Of a stretch of DNA of 41,634 nucleotides, positions 1-7,880 are shown piece by piece. Below the pieces are notes generated by a model that had not been told where the DNA came from, did not search any database, and was given only the letters and a program-made list of their open reading frames with translations. A program made the position numbers and the translations under genes. The DNA lies in contig CAJTOK010000032.1 of NCBI GenBank assembly GCA_910577825.1, positions 1 to 41,634 on the forward strand. Direction: 5' to 3'. Numbering within the stretch: the first letter of the stretch is position 1; every line of letters starts with the position of its first letter. This DNA is from an uncultured Lachnospiraceae bacterium (GTDB taxonomy: Bacteria > Bacillota > Clostridia > Lachnospirales > Lachnospiraceae).

Positions 1-119
1 AAAATAATTATAAAAATTATTTAATTTTCTATTGACATTTATTAGCTGGACTTCCATTAACAATAAAACTGGTTTTTGCATGTGTTGCCAAATAAAATAT
101 TAATAAGCCTTTTTATATT

Positions 120-716
120 TTATTCAATTACAAGTTCCCTGTCCCCTACAGAGCCTTCTAATATATTTTTAATTACAGTGCCCGTCTGTACATATGCCCT
201 TTTAATAAGTTCTTCTACATTGGCATGGGCAGAAGCATCTTCTTTTGAAATAGAGATTGCATCAATAACATCTTTTTTATCAGTCCAGTTAAACAGTGCA
301 TACCTTTCATCATAAAATTCTATGCTGCCAGGGTCTACGTCTACCGACTGCACTCTGGCTTCTGGCACTTTTACAACTACTTTGCTGTCTGTTACCTTTA
401 TCCCGATTTCTGAAAAATCTATCCCTGCACGTATATTAGCAGTATACCTCATTGAAAAACCTTTCTGGGTAAGAAGCGGTATCTCCCCTTCTGAATAAAT
501 TACAAGCCCGCTGTAAAACATTTCAGCTGTTGTAAGTTCGCTTGCCCCGTTTATCTTGCCACTGATATATGCTGTTGTAATTTCAGGCTGTGTATCTTTA
601 TAAACCATGCGGCCTGCTTTAAAGCCTGCAAATACACCAAAAAGTATTACAATAACTATAAATAAAACGCCAATCCTGAATTTAAATCCAATCTGTACTT
701 TTTTGCCTTCTTCCAT
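120..716 (-). CDS. DUF4230 family membrane-anchored protein
   Basis: A 198-residue protein. One hydrophobic segment at about residues 15-33 follows a short basic N-terminus, so the rest probably lies outside the membrane. The soluble part has the DUF4230 pattern as I know it: an ITTAYISGKI start, a SELTTAEMFYSGL stretch, then beta-rich sequence with RAGIDFSEIGIKV. The family has no established function. The start is supported by an AGGAAG ribosome binding site 8 bases upstream. The gene lies 83 bp downstream of the Uma2-family gene on the same strand. I see no clear terminator between 1 and 119. Family assignment is from memory of the motif. Confidence 0.8.
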   Translation of the reverse strand: MEEGKKVQIGFKFRIGVLFIVIVILFGVFAGFKAGRMVYKDTQPEITTAYISGKINGASELTTAEMFYSGLVIYSEGEIPLLTQKGFSMRYTANIRAGIDFSEIGIKVTDSKVVVKVPEARVQSVDVDPGSIEFYDERYALFNWTDKKDVIDAISISKEDASAHANVEELIKRAYVQTGTVIKNILEGSVGDRELVIE

Positions 717-799
717 AAGTTATTTCTTCCTTTTCTGTTGCTGCTTAATATATCTTTTTACTGTTTGTTTTTAGCTTTTATCTGCGCCCTTTTTATGGC

Positions 800-1366
800 T
801 TAAATGCCTAACCGTCTGCATATGTCTGTAAAATTGATATATAAGTCATCATAAATATTTACCTTGACAGCTGATTCAAAAGAAAGCTGGATTGAAACTT
901 TATTTTTCTCAAAATAATTAACTGTGACTGTTTTCCGTTCTGGGTCAACAATCCAATACTCACGTACTCCGTAATTCTTGTAGTAGTATGCTTTTTTAAT
1001 GTAATCATCAGACGGGTTACTTGGAGAAACAATCTCAATAATAAAGTCAGGAGCTCCATTACACCGTTGTTCGTCCAGTTTTTCCTTGTCACATACAATC
1101 ATAATATCTGGCTGGACAATGGTAAGGGGGGTCTTTGACAGCATTACATCAAACGGGGCAGGAAAAACTTCACAGTTTCCGTTCTTCTTCTGGATATAAG
1201 TATGGAATATTGTTATTAAGTCTGTAACCAGAGCCTGGTGTATACGTGACGGGCTTGCCATATCATAGATAATGCCTTCAAAAACTTCTGCACGTTTATC
1301 ATCTGCCAGGTTTTCATATTCTTTAAGGGTAATATATTCTGGCTGTGGTTGTAATGCTGGTGCCAT
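800..1366 (-). CDS. Uma2 family (DUF820) putative endonuclease
   Basis: A 188-residue protein with the restriction-endonuclease-like Uma2 fold pattern: QPDIMIV with Asp87, then the IIEIVSPS strand with Glu111, then a lysine-containing helix (about 124-130) and the typical REYWIVDP strand. These correspond to a PD-(D/E)xK nuclease core. Biological roles in this family are mostly unknown, although copies are frequent in some bacterial genomes. The reading frame stays open to 1489, but that would overlap the permease gene. The ATG at 1366 has AGGAAAGGAAG just upstream, so I chose it. It follows the permease gene by 64 bp on the same strand. DNA-cleaving activity is inference from the fold. Confidence 0.85.
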   Translation of the reverse strand: MAPALQPQPEYITLKEYENLADDKRAEVFEGIIYDMASPSRIHQALVTDLITIFHTYIQKKNGNCEVFPAPFDVMLSKTPLTIVQPDIMIVCDKEKLDEQRCNGAPDFIIEIVSPSNPSDDYIKKAYYYKNYGVREYWIVDPERKTVTVNYFEKNKVSIQLSFESAVKVNIYDDLYINFTDICRRLGI

Positions 1367-1430
1367 GGTACTGCTTCCTTTCCTGTTTATTGTATATTTA
1401 GTATAACATAAAAACAGCATAAACACAATA

Positions 1431-2666
1431 TTATCTGCCGCTAATCTGGTATTTGCAGTATTTCCTTTTTCCAATAAAGTAAAATACAATCCCGGTTATT
1501 ATATATACTATAAATGCCATCTGCCATAATGTTAATTTTAATCCAAATATATTCCAGAGCCGTACATCACAAAACCCTTCATTAATTTTTAAAATATTAA
1601 TTGGAATCATATTCCATATTTTAGCAATAAATTTAAAATCTGCTGGTATCATTACTAAACGTGCAAGCAGGAAGGCGGCTGCAATTATTATGGCCATTGT
1701 GCCAATGTTGTTATTAAGAAGTTCTGATAATGCCATTGTTACTATACATAGTACCAAAGATGACAGAAATAGTAATAATGTCATTATAACTGCTGCCTGT
1801 CCTATTGTAATATTTCCAGAATAGTCCGGGGCTATTGTTACTTGTAACATTGCAGAGAAATTCCCGGCACCATATATTCCAATAAAGCATATAAATGTTA
1901 TTCCCCACAATATTAATGCTGCACATGTTGTAACAATACAGCCTGCCGCTATTTTTGCTGTATAGTTCTGCTTTCTGCCATATTTTGTGCATAAAACCAG
2001 CTGGTCTGTCCTTCTTATATGTTCATCTGTAAATATTCCTGTTATGCAGATAGCAATGAAAAATGTTATAAACATGCAGATATAATAACATCCGCCCATA
2101 TCTGCCAGTTCTTCAAAAGCACCGCCATATTTATATGTGAAAACTTCTGGAAGTTTTTCTTCTTCTTTGCGCCAGTATTCTTTTTCGGATTCTGTAAGTT
2201 TATAGGTCTTCCAGCTTTCCTCTGCCCCTGCACGCCTTGCATCATATAATATTTCCGGTGTAACAGGAGTATATGCGCTGCCTTTTTCCATGCCCCCTGC
2301 AAGCATATATTGTACAAGCCTGTTTATTTCTTCATATGGCCTTACTTTTTGGTTGTATATGTCTGAAGAAAGATATTCATATCCCTCTCTTTCTTCACTT
2401 GAATCTGGTATATATTTTTTGCTTTCTTCAATTTCTGCAAGAAGTTTGCCATCCATTTTTCTTCCTGATAAGTTCTCTGCATTTCTTCTGTCTGTCTTAA
2501 ACCAGTCTGCTTTTGTTTCAAGGAATTTTCCATCAACATATCTTGAAGCAATGCAGTATGCCCCGCATGTAAGGAAAAGCTGGAACAGTAAAAAAATTAT
2601 AAATGTTATCCAGGTTATTTTTTTCTGTAAAATTTTTTTTAATTCAAAAAATATAAGATTTGCCAT
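1431..2666 (-). CDS. ABC-2 type transporter permease
   Basis: A 411-residue integral membrane protein. It has one membrane segment at about residues 16-36, then a long charged, probably extracytoplasmic region to about 195, then about five further hydrophobic segments to the C-terminus. This matches ABC-2 type permeases that pair with a separate ATPase. I chose the ATG at 2666 over an upstream start because GGAGG lies correctly placed before it. It begins 22 bp after the ATPase gene and is surely its partner. The substrate cannot be told from sequence; antimicrobial peptide or lipid export are possibilities for sigma-factor-linked cassettes of this kind. Confidence 0.85.
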   Translation of the reverse strand: MANLIFFELKKILQKKITWITFIIFLLFQLFLTCGAYCIASRYVDGKFLETKADWFKTDRRNAENLSGRKMDGKLLAEIEESKKYIPDSSEEREGYEYLSSDIYNQKVRPYEEINRLVQYMLAGGMEKGSAYTPVTPEILYDARRAGAEESWKTYKLTESEKEYWRKEEEKLPEVFTYKYGGAFEELADMGGCYYICMFITFFIAICITGIFTDEHIRRTDQLVLCTKYGRKQNYTAKIAAGCIVTTCAALILWGITFICFIGIYGAGNFSAMLQVTIAPDYSGNITIGQAAVIMTLLLFLSSLVLCIVTMALSELLNNNIGTMAIIIAAAFLLARLVMIPADFKFIAKIWNMIPINILKINEGFCDVRLWNIFGLKLTLWQMAFIVYIITGIVFYFIGKRKYCKYQISGR

Positions 2667-2688
2667 AATAATCCTCCAATATATAAAT

Positions 2689-3381
2689 TTAATCTTCAAA
2701 TTCGCCCAGGTAAAATTCTTCTAAATCCCCCTGTATTTCTTCCCTTGGTGCATTAAATACAATTTTCCCGCCCTTCATCATAAGAATATAATCTGCAATA
2801 TGTTCTACATCTGATACAATATGTGTAGATAAAATCACAATGCTTTCTTTGCCTATCCCTTCTATTACATTGCGGAAACGCACCCTTTCTTTGGGGTCAA
2901 GGCCTGCTGTCGGTTCGTCCATTACAAGTATTTTAGGATTATTTAAAAGTGCCTGTGCAATGCCAAGCCTCTGTTTCATGCCGCCGGAATATGTTTTTAT
3001 CTTTTTCTTTGCAACATCTGAAAGTGAAACAAATTCCAGCAGTTCTTCTATCCTTATACGTGCACTCTTTTTGTCAAAACCCTTTAATGCGGACATATAC
3101 ATTAAAAAGTCCCATGCTGTAAAATCCGGGTAATAGCCAAAATCCTGCGGAAGATATCCTAATACATTCCTGTATTCTTCTTCACCTGCATCAATACCGT
3201 CAAATGTAACAGTACCGCTTGTTGGTGCAAGTATGCCGCATAACATTCTCATAAATGTGGTTTTGCCTGCACCATTAGCACCTAAAAGCCCGTATACTCC
3301 TTTTGTAAATTCTGCTGTCACCCTGTCTACGGCAATTTTATTTTTATATTGTTTAGTAATCCTGTCTGCTAATAATTTCAT
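2689..3381 (-). CDS. ABC transporter ATP-binding protein
   Basis: A 230-residue nucleotide-binding subunit that powers the permease encoded next to it. All ABC ATPase motifs are present: Walker A GANGAGKT (34-41), Q-loop Gln79, signature YSGGMKQR (131-138), Walker B ILVMDE (151-156) with the D-loop after it, and switch histidine 187 in STHIVSD. The length is typical for ABC-2 export systems. The frame has a Met four codons earlier, but the GGAGGT site overlaps that codon and positions translation at 3381. It is third in the sigma factor operon. Confidence 0.95.
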   Translation of the reverse strand: MKLLADRITKQYKNKIAVDRVTAEFTKGVYGLLGANGAGKTTFMRMLCGILAPTSGTVTFDGIDAGEEEYRNVLGYLPQDFGYYPDFTAWDFLMYMSALKGFDKKSARIRIEELLEFVSLSDVAKKKIKTYSGGMKQRLGIAQALLNNPKILVMDEPTAGLDPKERVRFRNVIEGIGKESIVILSTHIVSDVEHIADYILMMKGGKIVFNAPREEIQGDLEEFYLGEFED

Positions 3382-3405
3382 ATTTACCTCCATCTGGTAT
3401 ATTAT

Positions 3406-4140
3406 TTAAATACTCTGCTTATATCCTGTCCTGCCTCCAATAGCATCTGCCATCTTTACGCTTTCATAACATGCTGTTATAAAAAGCATTATTACAGTGA
3501 TTATCCATATGCCCGTATATCTTGCTTCATATATAAGACTGTATGAATTTATGCTTTTCATGTCAATAAGGCTTATAACTATACAAAAAACACTGCTTAA
3601 CCCAACCCCCTCCCTTGAAGGGAATTTCCTTAATATTATAAAGCCGCCTGTAGCAGATAACAGGTATGGTACAAGCATATACAGTGCACTTCTCCACATT
3701 CCGTTTCCAGATAAAAATGCTGCTATAAAAAGCAGTGATATATTTATTGCACCAAGAATAATGACCCTTGACATAATAATGCTTTTAAGGGTAAATCTTG
3801 ATGACATTTCAAATTCCTGCATGCCATATATAACAGAACGCAGGCTTGCAGAAAGTGAAAATGTTACAATAAATGGCATGGAAGCAGATAAACACCAGAC
3901 AATCTGGCTGCCAATATACCCGGCTGCTATAAATGCACCTGCAAATATAAGTGCTGAAAGTACCCACAAGAATTTAGATATATAAGAGAACTGTATCCAC
4001 AGCATATACAGCAGGCTTATTTTATTTCTTACGGCCGCCTGTTTTGCTGCCCTTTCTAAAAATTCCTGCTTCCTTGCAGGTTCCGGGGCTTCAAAATATT
4101 TTTTTATCTCTTTAAGGTCTTTTTCTTTAGGATTATTCAT
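3406..4140 (-). CDS. Polytopic membrane protein of the sigma factor operon
   Basis: A 244-residue protein with a soluble, charged N-terminus of about 45 residues and then about six hydrophobic segments. I do not recognise a named family. The start ATG at 4140 overlaps the end of the sigma factor gene by 8 bases and has GGAGG upstream, so the two are translationally coupled. Genes placed directly after ECF sigma factors often encode the anti-sigma factor, with a soluble N-terminal domain and membrane anchor. That is a possible role but not shown by any motif here. Alternatively it is a structural partner of the ABC transporter that follows. Confidence 0.75.
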   Translation of the reverse strand: MNNPKEKDLKEIKKYFEAPEPARKQEFLERAAKQAAVRNKISLLYMLWIQFSYISKFLWVLSALIFAGAFIAAGYIGSQIVWCLSASMPFIVTFSLSASLRSVIYGMQEFEMSSRFTLKSIIMSRVIILGAINISLLFIAAFLSGNGMWRSALYMLVPYLLSATGGFIILRKFPSREGVGLSSVFCIVISLIDMKSINSYSLIYEARYTGIWIITVIMLFITACYESVKMADAIGGRTGYKQSI

Positions 4141-4582
4141 ATGAAAGCCTCCCTTCCAGTTTTTTAAGGATTTTTTTAACCTCCCTGTATACCGCAAACC
4201 TCGAAATGCCATATATTCTGCCAATATCCCCTGCAGGCACTTCATTTACAACCCTTAGTAATATAATTTCACGTTCCCTGTCGGTAAGGGCATCAAGCGC
4301 CATACGCAGGGAAACAGATTCAATTATTTTGTCTTCACAACTATCTGCCGGCATATTTTCTGGTATTTCCCCCGGCTTTTTCCTGCGGTATTCATCTATA
4401 CAAAGATTCCTGGCAACTGTGTATAAAAATGCCAGGGGGTTTTTAACTTCCTTGTACCTGTTGTTTTCAAAAAGCTTTAAAAATGCTTCCTGTGTAATAT
4501 CCTCTGCTGTATGTGCATCATGCAGTTTATAATAACAGTAACGGTACACTTTATCATACTGTTCATCAATTCCGGCAAACAT
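4133..4582 (-). CDS. RNA polymerase sigma factor, ECF (sigma-70 family)
   Basis: A 149-residue ECF sigma factor. Region 2 covers about residues 8-68: a YDKVYRYCYYKL start, the AEDITQEAFLKLF core-binding stretch, and LAFLYTVARNLCIDEYRR for the -10 element. Region 4 covers about 92-142, with LTDREREIILLR and a helix-turn-helix around AGDIGRIYGISRFAVYREV. It should direct transcription of its own operon (membrane protein, ABC ATPase, permease). The start at 4582 is set by AGAAAGGAGGG just upstream; the open frame further 5' is sequence of the inserted element. An insertion sequence begins 25 bp upstream of the start codon, so native autoregulation is probably disrupted. Confidence 0.93.
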   Translation of the reverse strand: MFAGIDEQYDKVYRYCYYKLHDAHTAEDITQEAFLKLFENNRYKEVKNPLAFLYTVARNLCIDEYRRKKPGEIPENMPADSCEDKIIESVSLRMALDALTDREREIILLRVVNEVPAGDIGRIYGISRFAVYREVKKILKKLEGRLSYE

Positions 4583-4603
4583 AAACACCCTCCTTTCTAT
4601 AAA

Positions 4604-4619
4604 TATAGCCTCTCGGATT
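4604..4619 (+). repeat. Left terminal inverted repeat of the IS, with flanking TATA
   Basis: TATAGCCTCTCGGATT, exactly complementary to 6418-6433. The outer four bases may be the target duplication. After this point the two ends diverge in sequence. Confidence 0.9.
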
Positions 4620-4691
4620 CTCCAACCCTTATTTTCTGCGGCTTTCAAACCCAGTTTTATAAAAATTCCCCCACTTTTTTGCCAAAAACAC

Positions 4692-4766
4692 TTGACAAAC
4701 CAGTCAAAAAATGCGGCGCTTCGCGCCTCTTAATTAAAAAAGCACTTTTCACCCCGGCGTAGCCGG
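4692..4766 (+). promoter_or_regulatory. Dyads in the leader of the transposase gene
   Basis: Three short perfect dyads lie in the IS between its left end and the transposase start. They are TTGAC-6-GTCAA (4692-4707), GGCGC-3-GCGCC (4715-4727) and CCGGC-3-GCCGG (4754-4766). Insertion sequences often carry leader hairpins that block translation of transcripts entering from outside, and that is the likely role here by analogy. A TTGACA hexamer lies at 4692-4697, but I find no convincing -10 element at the right distance. Confidence 0.5.
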
Positions 4767-4795
4767 CAAGCATTTTTTGATTGGAGATGATTTTT

Positions 4796-6283
4796 ATGTT
4801 ACCTGTTAATTATGGCGGCCATACCGCCTACCAGGACACCTTTGTGTCTGAATTCCTCTCTTTATTCCCTGACCCCTTTGTTGTTCCTAAACAAACATGG
4901 GATATCATTGTGAAATTCTGGTATCTTGATCTCTCTGAAACGGATACCATCATGCAGGAGTTTTATTCCCTGCTTGGTAAACCTGCCACACGTTTCCCTT
5001 CCTGCCTGCTCCGTTCCTATCTTCTGTCAATCGTACTTGGGGTAACTTCCATTACCCAATGGTGCAGGCTGCTTAAAATAACCCCTTTGTACGCCATCCT
5101 CAGCGGTTTTTCTGTTGATGACACTCCAGGCGTTGGGACTTTTTATGACTTTTTTAACCGGTTATGGCAGTCTGGCAAAGACAACTACATCAACCAGATT
5201 AAGCATAAAAAACCAAAACCTGAAAAAGGTAAAAAACGTGGTGATAAAACTCCCTGCGACACGGACAGTGCCGCTGCAAAACTCCTTCCACTTATGCAGC
5301 GCATCCACCTTCCAAACAATAACCCGTTTTATCTTATCTTCCGGCTGTATAAAGCCCAGTTCCTTGATGAATCCGTCCGCAGAGGGCTGGTTCATCCAAG
5401 CCACCTTTCACTTGCCGGTGACGGAACCCCTCTGGAAACCGCAAGGCTTGAACGCTCCAAAAGGATTTGCAGCTGTCCAAAAGGCTCTGACTGTGGCTGC
5501 AAACGGAAGTTTTCACAACCAGACTGCAACTGGGGATGGGATTCTTCCAGAAATAAATATTTTTTTGGATACCATCTTTACATGTTTGTTGCTTCTGATT
5601 CTGAAAACGGCCTTCCTGTTTTTCCAATGCTTGAACGTGCTTCCAGGCATGACCTGCTCTCCTTCCTGCATACTTTTTTCGCTATGAAATCCTATCTTCC
5701 TGGATTTCATATTGAAAAACTACTGCTGGATTCCGCCCATGATGCTTACCCACTTTATGAATACTGCAAAACAAACGGCATCACCCCTTTTATTGACCTC
5801 AATCCCGGCCATACAGGGCACTTCAAATATAAAGATGACTTTACCATAGATGAAGATGGTGTCCCTGTCTGTAAATTGGGCTTACGCATGCACCACGATG
5901 GTGTGGAAAAAGCAAAACACCGCGAAAAATACCGCTGTCCTCTTGCAAACCGGAAGAAGGGTTGTTTCTGTGGACACCCCTGCTCAGATTCAAAATACGG
6001 AAGGACCGTACATATCCAGCAAAAAGACAATCCAAGGATTTTTAACATACCACCAAGAGACAGTAAGGAATGGAAACTGGAGTACAACAGACGGACATCT
6101 GTGGAGAGGTCAAATAAACGGGAAAAAATAGATTATAAATTAGAAGACGGCAGACACCGTTCCTCTAAGATGTGGTACTGCCGCCTCTATGCAATCATGA
6201 TGCTCCAACATCTTGATGCATGGAAAATGCCAACCCGTGTAGACACCATTTTTACATTCTCACGAATTGCCAATACAAAGTAA
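4796..6283 (+). CDS. DDE transposase, IS4/IS1182-like
   Basis: A 495-residue transposase of the cut-and-paste DDE type. The first catalytic Asp is probably in LAGDGTPLE (about residue 211) and the second in LLLDSAHDAYPLYEY. The third acid lies in YNRRTSVERSNKREK, which has the exact Y-(2)-R-(3)-E-(6)-K spacing typical of the IS4 group. Two Cys-rich patches (CSCPKGSDCGCKRK and CPLANRKKGCFCGHPC) may bind zinc. The ATG at 4796 has GGAG 9 bases upstream; a TTG at 4781 is less likely. The gene is intact, so the element could be active. Confidence 0.9.
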   Translation: MLPVNYGGHTAYQDTFVSEFLSLFPDPFVVPKQTWDIIVKFWYLDLSETDTIMQEFYSLLGKPATRFPSCLLRSYLLSIVLGVTSITQWCRLLKITPLYAILSGFSVDDTPGVGTFYDFFNRLWQSGKDNYINQIKHKKPKPEKGKKRGDKTPCDTDSAAAKLLPLMQRIHLPNNNPFYLIFRLYKAQFLDESVRRGLVHPSHLSLAGDGTPLETARLERSKRICSCPKGSDCGCKRKFSQPDCNWGWDSSRNKYFFGYHLYMFVASDSENGLPVFPMLERASRHDLLSFLHTFFAMKSYLPGFHIEKLLLDSAHDAYPLYEYCKTNGITPFIDLNPGHTGHFKYKDDFTIDEDGVPVCKLGLRMHHDGVEKAKHREKYRCPLANRKKGCFCGHPCSDSKYGRTVHIQQKDNPRIFNIPPRDSKEWKLEYNRRTSVERSNKREKIDYKLEDGRHRSSKMWYCRLYAIMMLQHLDAWKMPTRVDTIFTFSRIANTK

Positions 6284-6417
6284 TCATACCACAATTTCAA
6301 AAAAATCTCATTAATTTTCAAGGGATAAGTGCGCCCTTTTTTCAATGTTTATTTGATATCTTTCCAAAATCCCACAGTATTCAGTTGTCAATACACAAAT
6401 CTAAACTAGCTCTTATA

Positions 6418-6433
6418 AATCCGAGAGGCTATA
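6418..6433 (-). repeat. Right terminal inverted repeat of the IS, with flanking TATA
   Basis: AATCCGAGAGGCTATA, the exact complement of the left end at 4604-4619. It lies 134 bp downstream of the transposase stop codon. The sequence between the stop and this repeat holds no gene I can support. Confidence 0.9.
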
Positions 6434-6601
6434 AATGTATGACGTTTTAACACATGCGGATGTGCGCATAAATTAAAAATAAATTAAAATAACCTGTTAC
6501 AGAAGCCAGTTTATTTTCCCTTGACAATCTACTGGTGTTGGGGTATATTGGTTTTAAGTTCTAATTAGCAGTCTAACCAGCTTACAAGAAAGGAGATACC
6601 C
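6434..6601. promoter_or_regulatory. Intergenic region right of the IS: old sigma-operon upstream DNA and esterase leader
   Basis: Before the insertion this stretch would have joined directly to the sigma factor leader, forming a divergent region with the esterase. It holds overlapping dyads, CACAT-GCGG-ATGTG at 6451-6464 and ATGCG-6-CGCAT overlapping it, which could be an operator or part of the former sigma promoter region. The esterase promoter and ribosome binding site occupy the right half. No gene is visible. Confidence 0.5.
6521..6549 (+). promoter_or_regulatory. Sigma-A promoter of the esterase gene
   Basis: Perfect -35 TTGACA (6521-6526), a 17-bp spacer, and -10 TATATT (6544-6549). 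The predicted transcript starts near 6556 and has a short leader of about 45 bases with AAGGAG at 6590-6595. Confidence 0.8.
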
Positions 6602-7786
6602 ATGAAAAAATTTAAAAAAGCATTACCTCTTCTTTTATCTGCTGTACTGTTTATTACTGCTACAGGCATCCACTGCAGCAATAATGCCAGGGCGGCAAAA
6701 AAAGTTTCTATCAGCCAGAAAACTTTATCCCTGAAGGTGGGAAAAAGCAAAAAACTTGTTCTTAAAAATCTTCCCAAAAACCAGAAAGCAACATGGACAT
6801 CCAGCAATAAAAAAGTAGCCATTGTATCTGCCACAGGCAGGGTAACGGCAAAAAAGGCAGGAAAAGCAGCAATTACAGCTACTGTAGATAAGAAGAAATA
6901 TGTCTGCAATGTCACTGTAAAAAAGAAGGGCGCACCTGCCCCTGAAACAACCCCTTCACCTGACCCGGCAGATGGTGATGTATATTACACTACACCAAGT
7001 GATTACCATACATTTAAGGATAACGTAACTTATGGTGAAACTAAGACTGTGGCCTACCATTCCACTACCACAGGAAAAGACCGTAAATTAAGTGTTGTAC
7101 TCCCTCCAGGTTATACTACAGAAAAGCAGTATCCAGTATGTTACCTGCTCCATGGGCTGGGACAGGATAATACAGACTGGCTCAATGCCAAAGCACCTGT
7201 TATTATTGGCAATATGATTGCAGCAGGGACAGCAAGGGAAATGATACTGGTTATGCCAAACTGCCGTGCAAGGGAAAATGATGCAGCAAATCCTCCAGAT
7301 GCTTTTTCACTGTCCAATTACCAGGCATTTGACAATTTTATTAATGACCTGCGGGATAATGTTATGCCATTTGTAAAGGAAAACTTCTCAATTAAGGAAG
7401 GCCGTGAAAATACAGCAATCGCCGGTTTTTCTATGGGTGGCAGGACAGCACTGTATATTGGTTTAAGTATGCAGGAAACTTTTGGCTATACAGGCGGCTT
7501 CTGCCCGGCACCAGGGATTTTTGCCTATAGTATGAATGGTGTAAAGGAAGACGGGCTTTTTACAAAGGAAACCTTTAAGCTTAATGATGAATATGCAGAC
7601 AATACCTTAGTAATGATTGTTGCCGGCAAGACTGATAATATCGTGGGCAATACCCCTGCAACTTACCATGACGCATTAGAGGCCAATGGCACAAAGCATA
7701 TATGGTATAAGAAAGCAGGCGGGCATGATTTAAATGTAATGGATAATTCATTATGTAACTTTGCTAAATTAATTTTTCCAGAATAA
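6602..7786 (+). CDS. Secreted esterase with N-terminal Ig-like (BIG2) domain, CE1-like
   Basis: A 394-residue exported alpha/beta hydrolase. Residues 1-31 form a signal peptide ending in NARA. Residues 34-108 are a lysine-rich bacterial Ig-like (BIG2) domain, with WTSSNKKVAIVSATGRVTA as the typical core. A Pro/Thr linker at 112-123 leads to the catalytic domain, which resembles feruloyl/acetyl xylan esterases of family CE1. The catalytic triad is visible as Ser277 in GFSMGG, Asp345 in AGKTDN and His375 in GGHD. YLLHGLGQD (181-189) is the oxyanion loop. It probably removes acyl groups from plant polysaccharides at the cell surface; the substrate is inferred. A dyad terminator follows. Confidence 0.88.
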   Translation: MKKFKKALPLLLSAVLFITATGIHCSNNARAAKKVSISQKTLSLKVGKSKKLVLKNLPKNQKATWTSSNKKVAIVSATGRVTAKKAGKAAITATVDKKKYVCNVTVKKKGAPAPETTPSPDPADGDVYYTTPSDYHTFKDNVTYGETKTVAYHSTTTGKDRKLSVVLPPGYTTEKQYPVCYLLHGLGQDNTDWLNAKAPVIIGNMIAAGTAREMILVMPNCRARENDAANPPDAFSLSNYQAFDNFINDLRDNVMPFVKENFSIKEGRENTAIAGFSMGGRTALYIGLSMQETFGYTGGFCPAPGIFAYSMNGVKEDGLFTKETFKLNDEYADNTLVMIVAGKTDNIVGNTPATYHDALEANGTKHIWYKKAGGHDLNVMDNSLCNFAKLIFPE

Positions 7787-7829
7787 AAACGGAAAAATGC
7801 CAGATAAAAGAAAATTACTGGAAGTGCAG

Positions 7830-7863
7830 ACAGGCAGCGGCATCATAAGATGCTGCTGCCTGT
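7830..7863. terminator. Stem-loop between convergent genes
   Basis: Two 15-base arms (7830-7844 and 7849-7863) pair completely, counting one G-U, around the loop ATAA. It lies between the convergent esterase and hydrogenase-like receptor genes and probably ends transcription from both. The T tract is weak on both sides. Confidence 0.65.
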
Positions 7864-7880
7864 TAAAGTTAAATAAGATT

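Larger units (their letters stand above)
4608..6429 (+). mobile_element. Complete insertion sequence, IS4/IS1182-like
   Basis: A self-contained element with one transposase gene. The ends are perfect 12-bp inverted repeats, GCCTCTCGGATT at 4608-4619 and its complement at 6418-6429. Both are flanked outside by TATA, at 4604-4607 and 6430-6433. TATA is its own complement, so it can be read either as a 4-bp target duplication or as part of a 16-bp repeat. The family call rests on the transposase motif. The element lies between the sigma factor operon (minus) and the esterase (plus), which would otherwise be divergent with a short shared intergenic region. Confidence 0.9.

Noticed and set aside
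32..37. TTGACA hexamer near the left edge on the plus strand
   Set aside because: No -10 element at a suitable distance and no plus-strand gene follows.
800..1489. Longer Uma2 protein starting at 1489
   Set aside because: It would overlap the permease gene and lacks a ribosome binding site; the ATG at 1366 has one.
4511..4762. Open frame on the plus strand across the sigma gene start and IS end
   Set aside because: It crosses the IS boundary, has no ribosome binding site and is a shadow of the sigma gene.
5115..5687. 190-residue open frame inside the transposase gene
   Set aside because: It is a shifted-frame shadow of the transposase, with no protein-like pattern.
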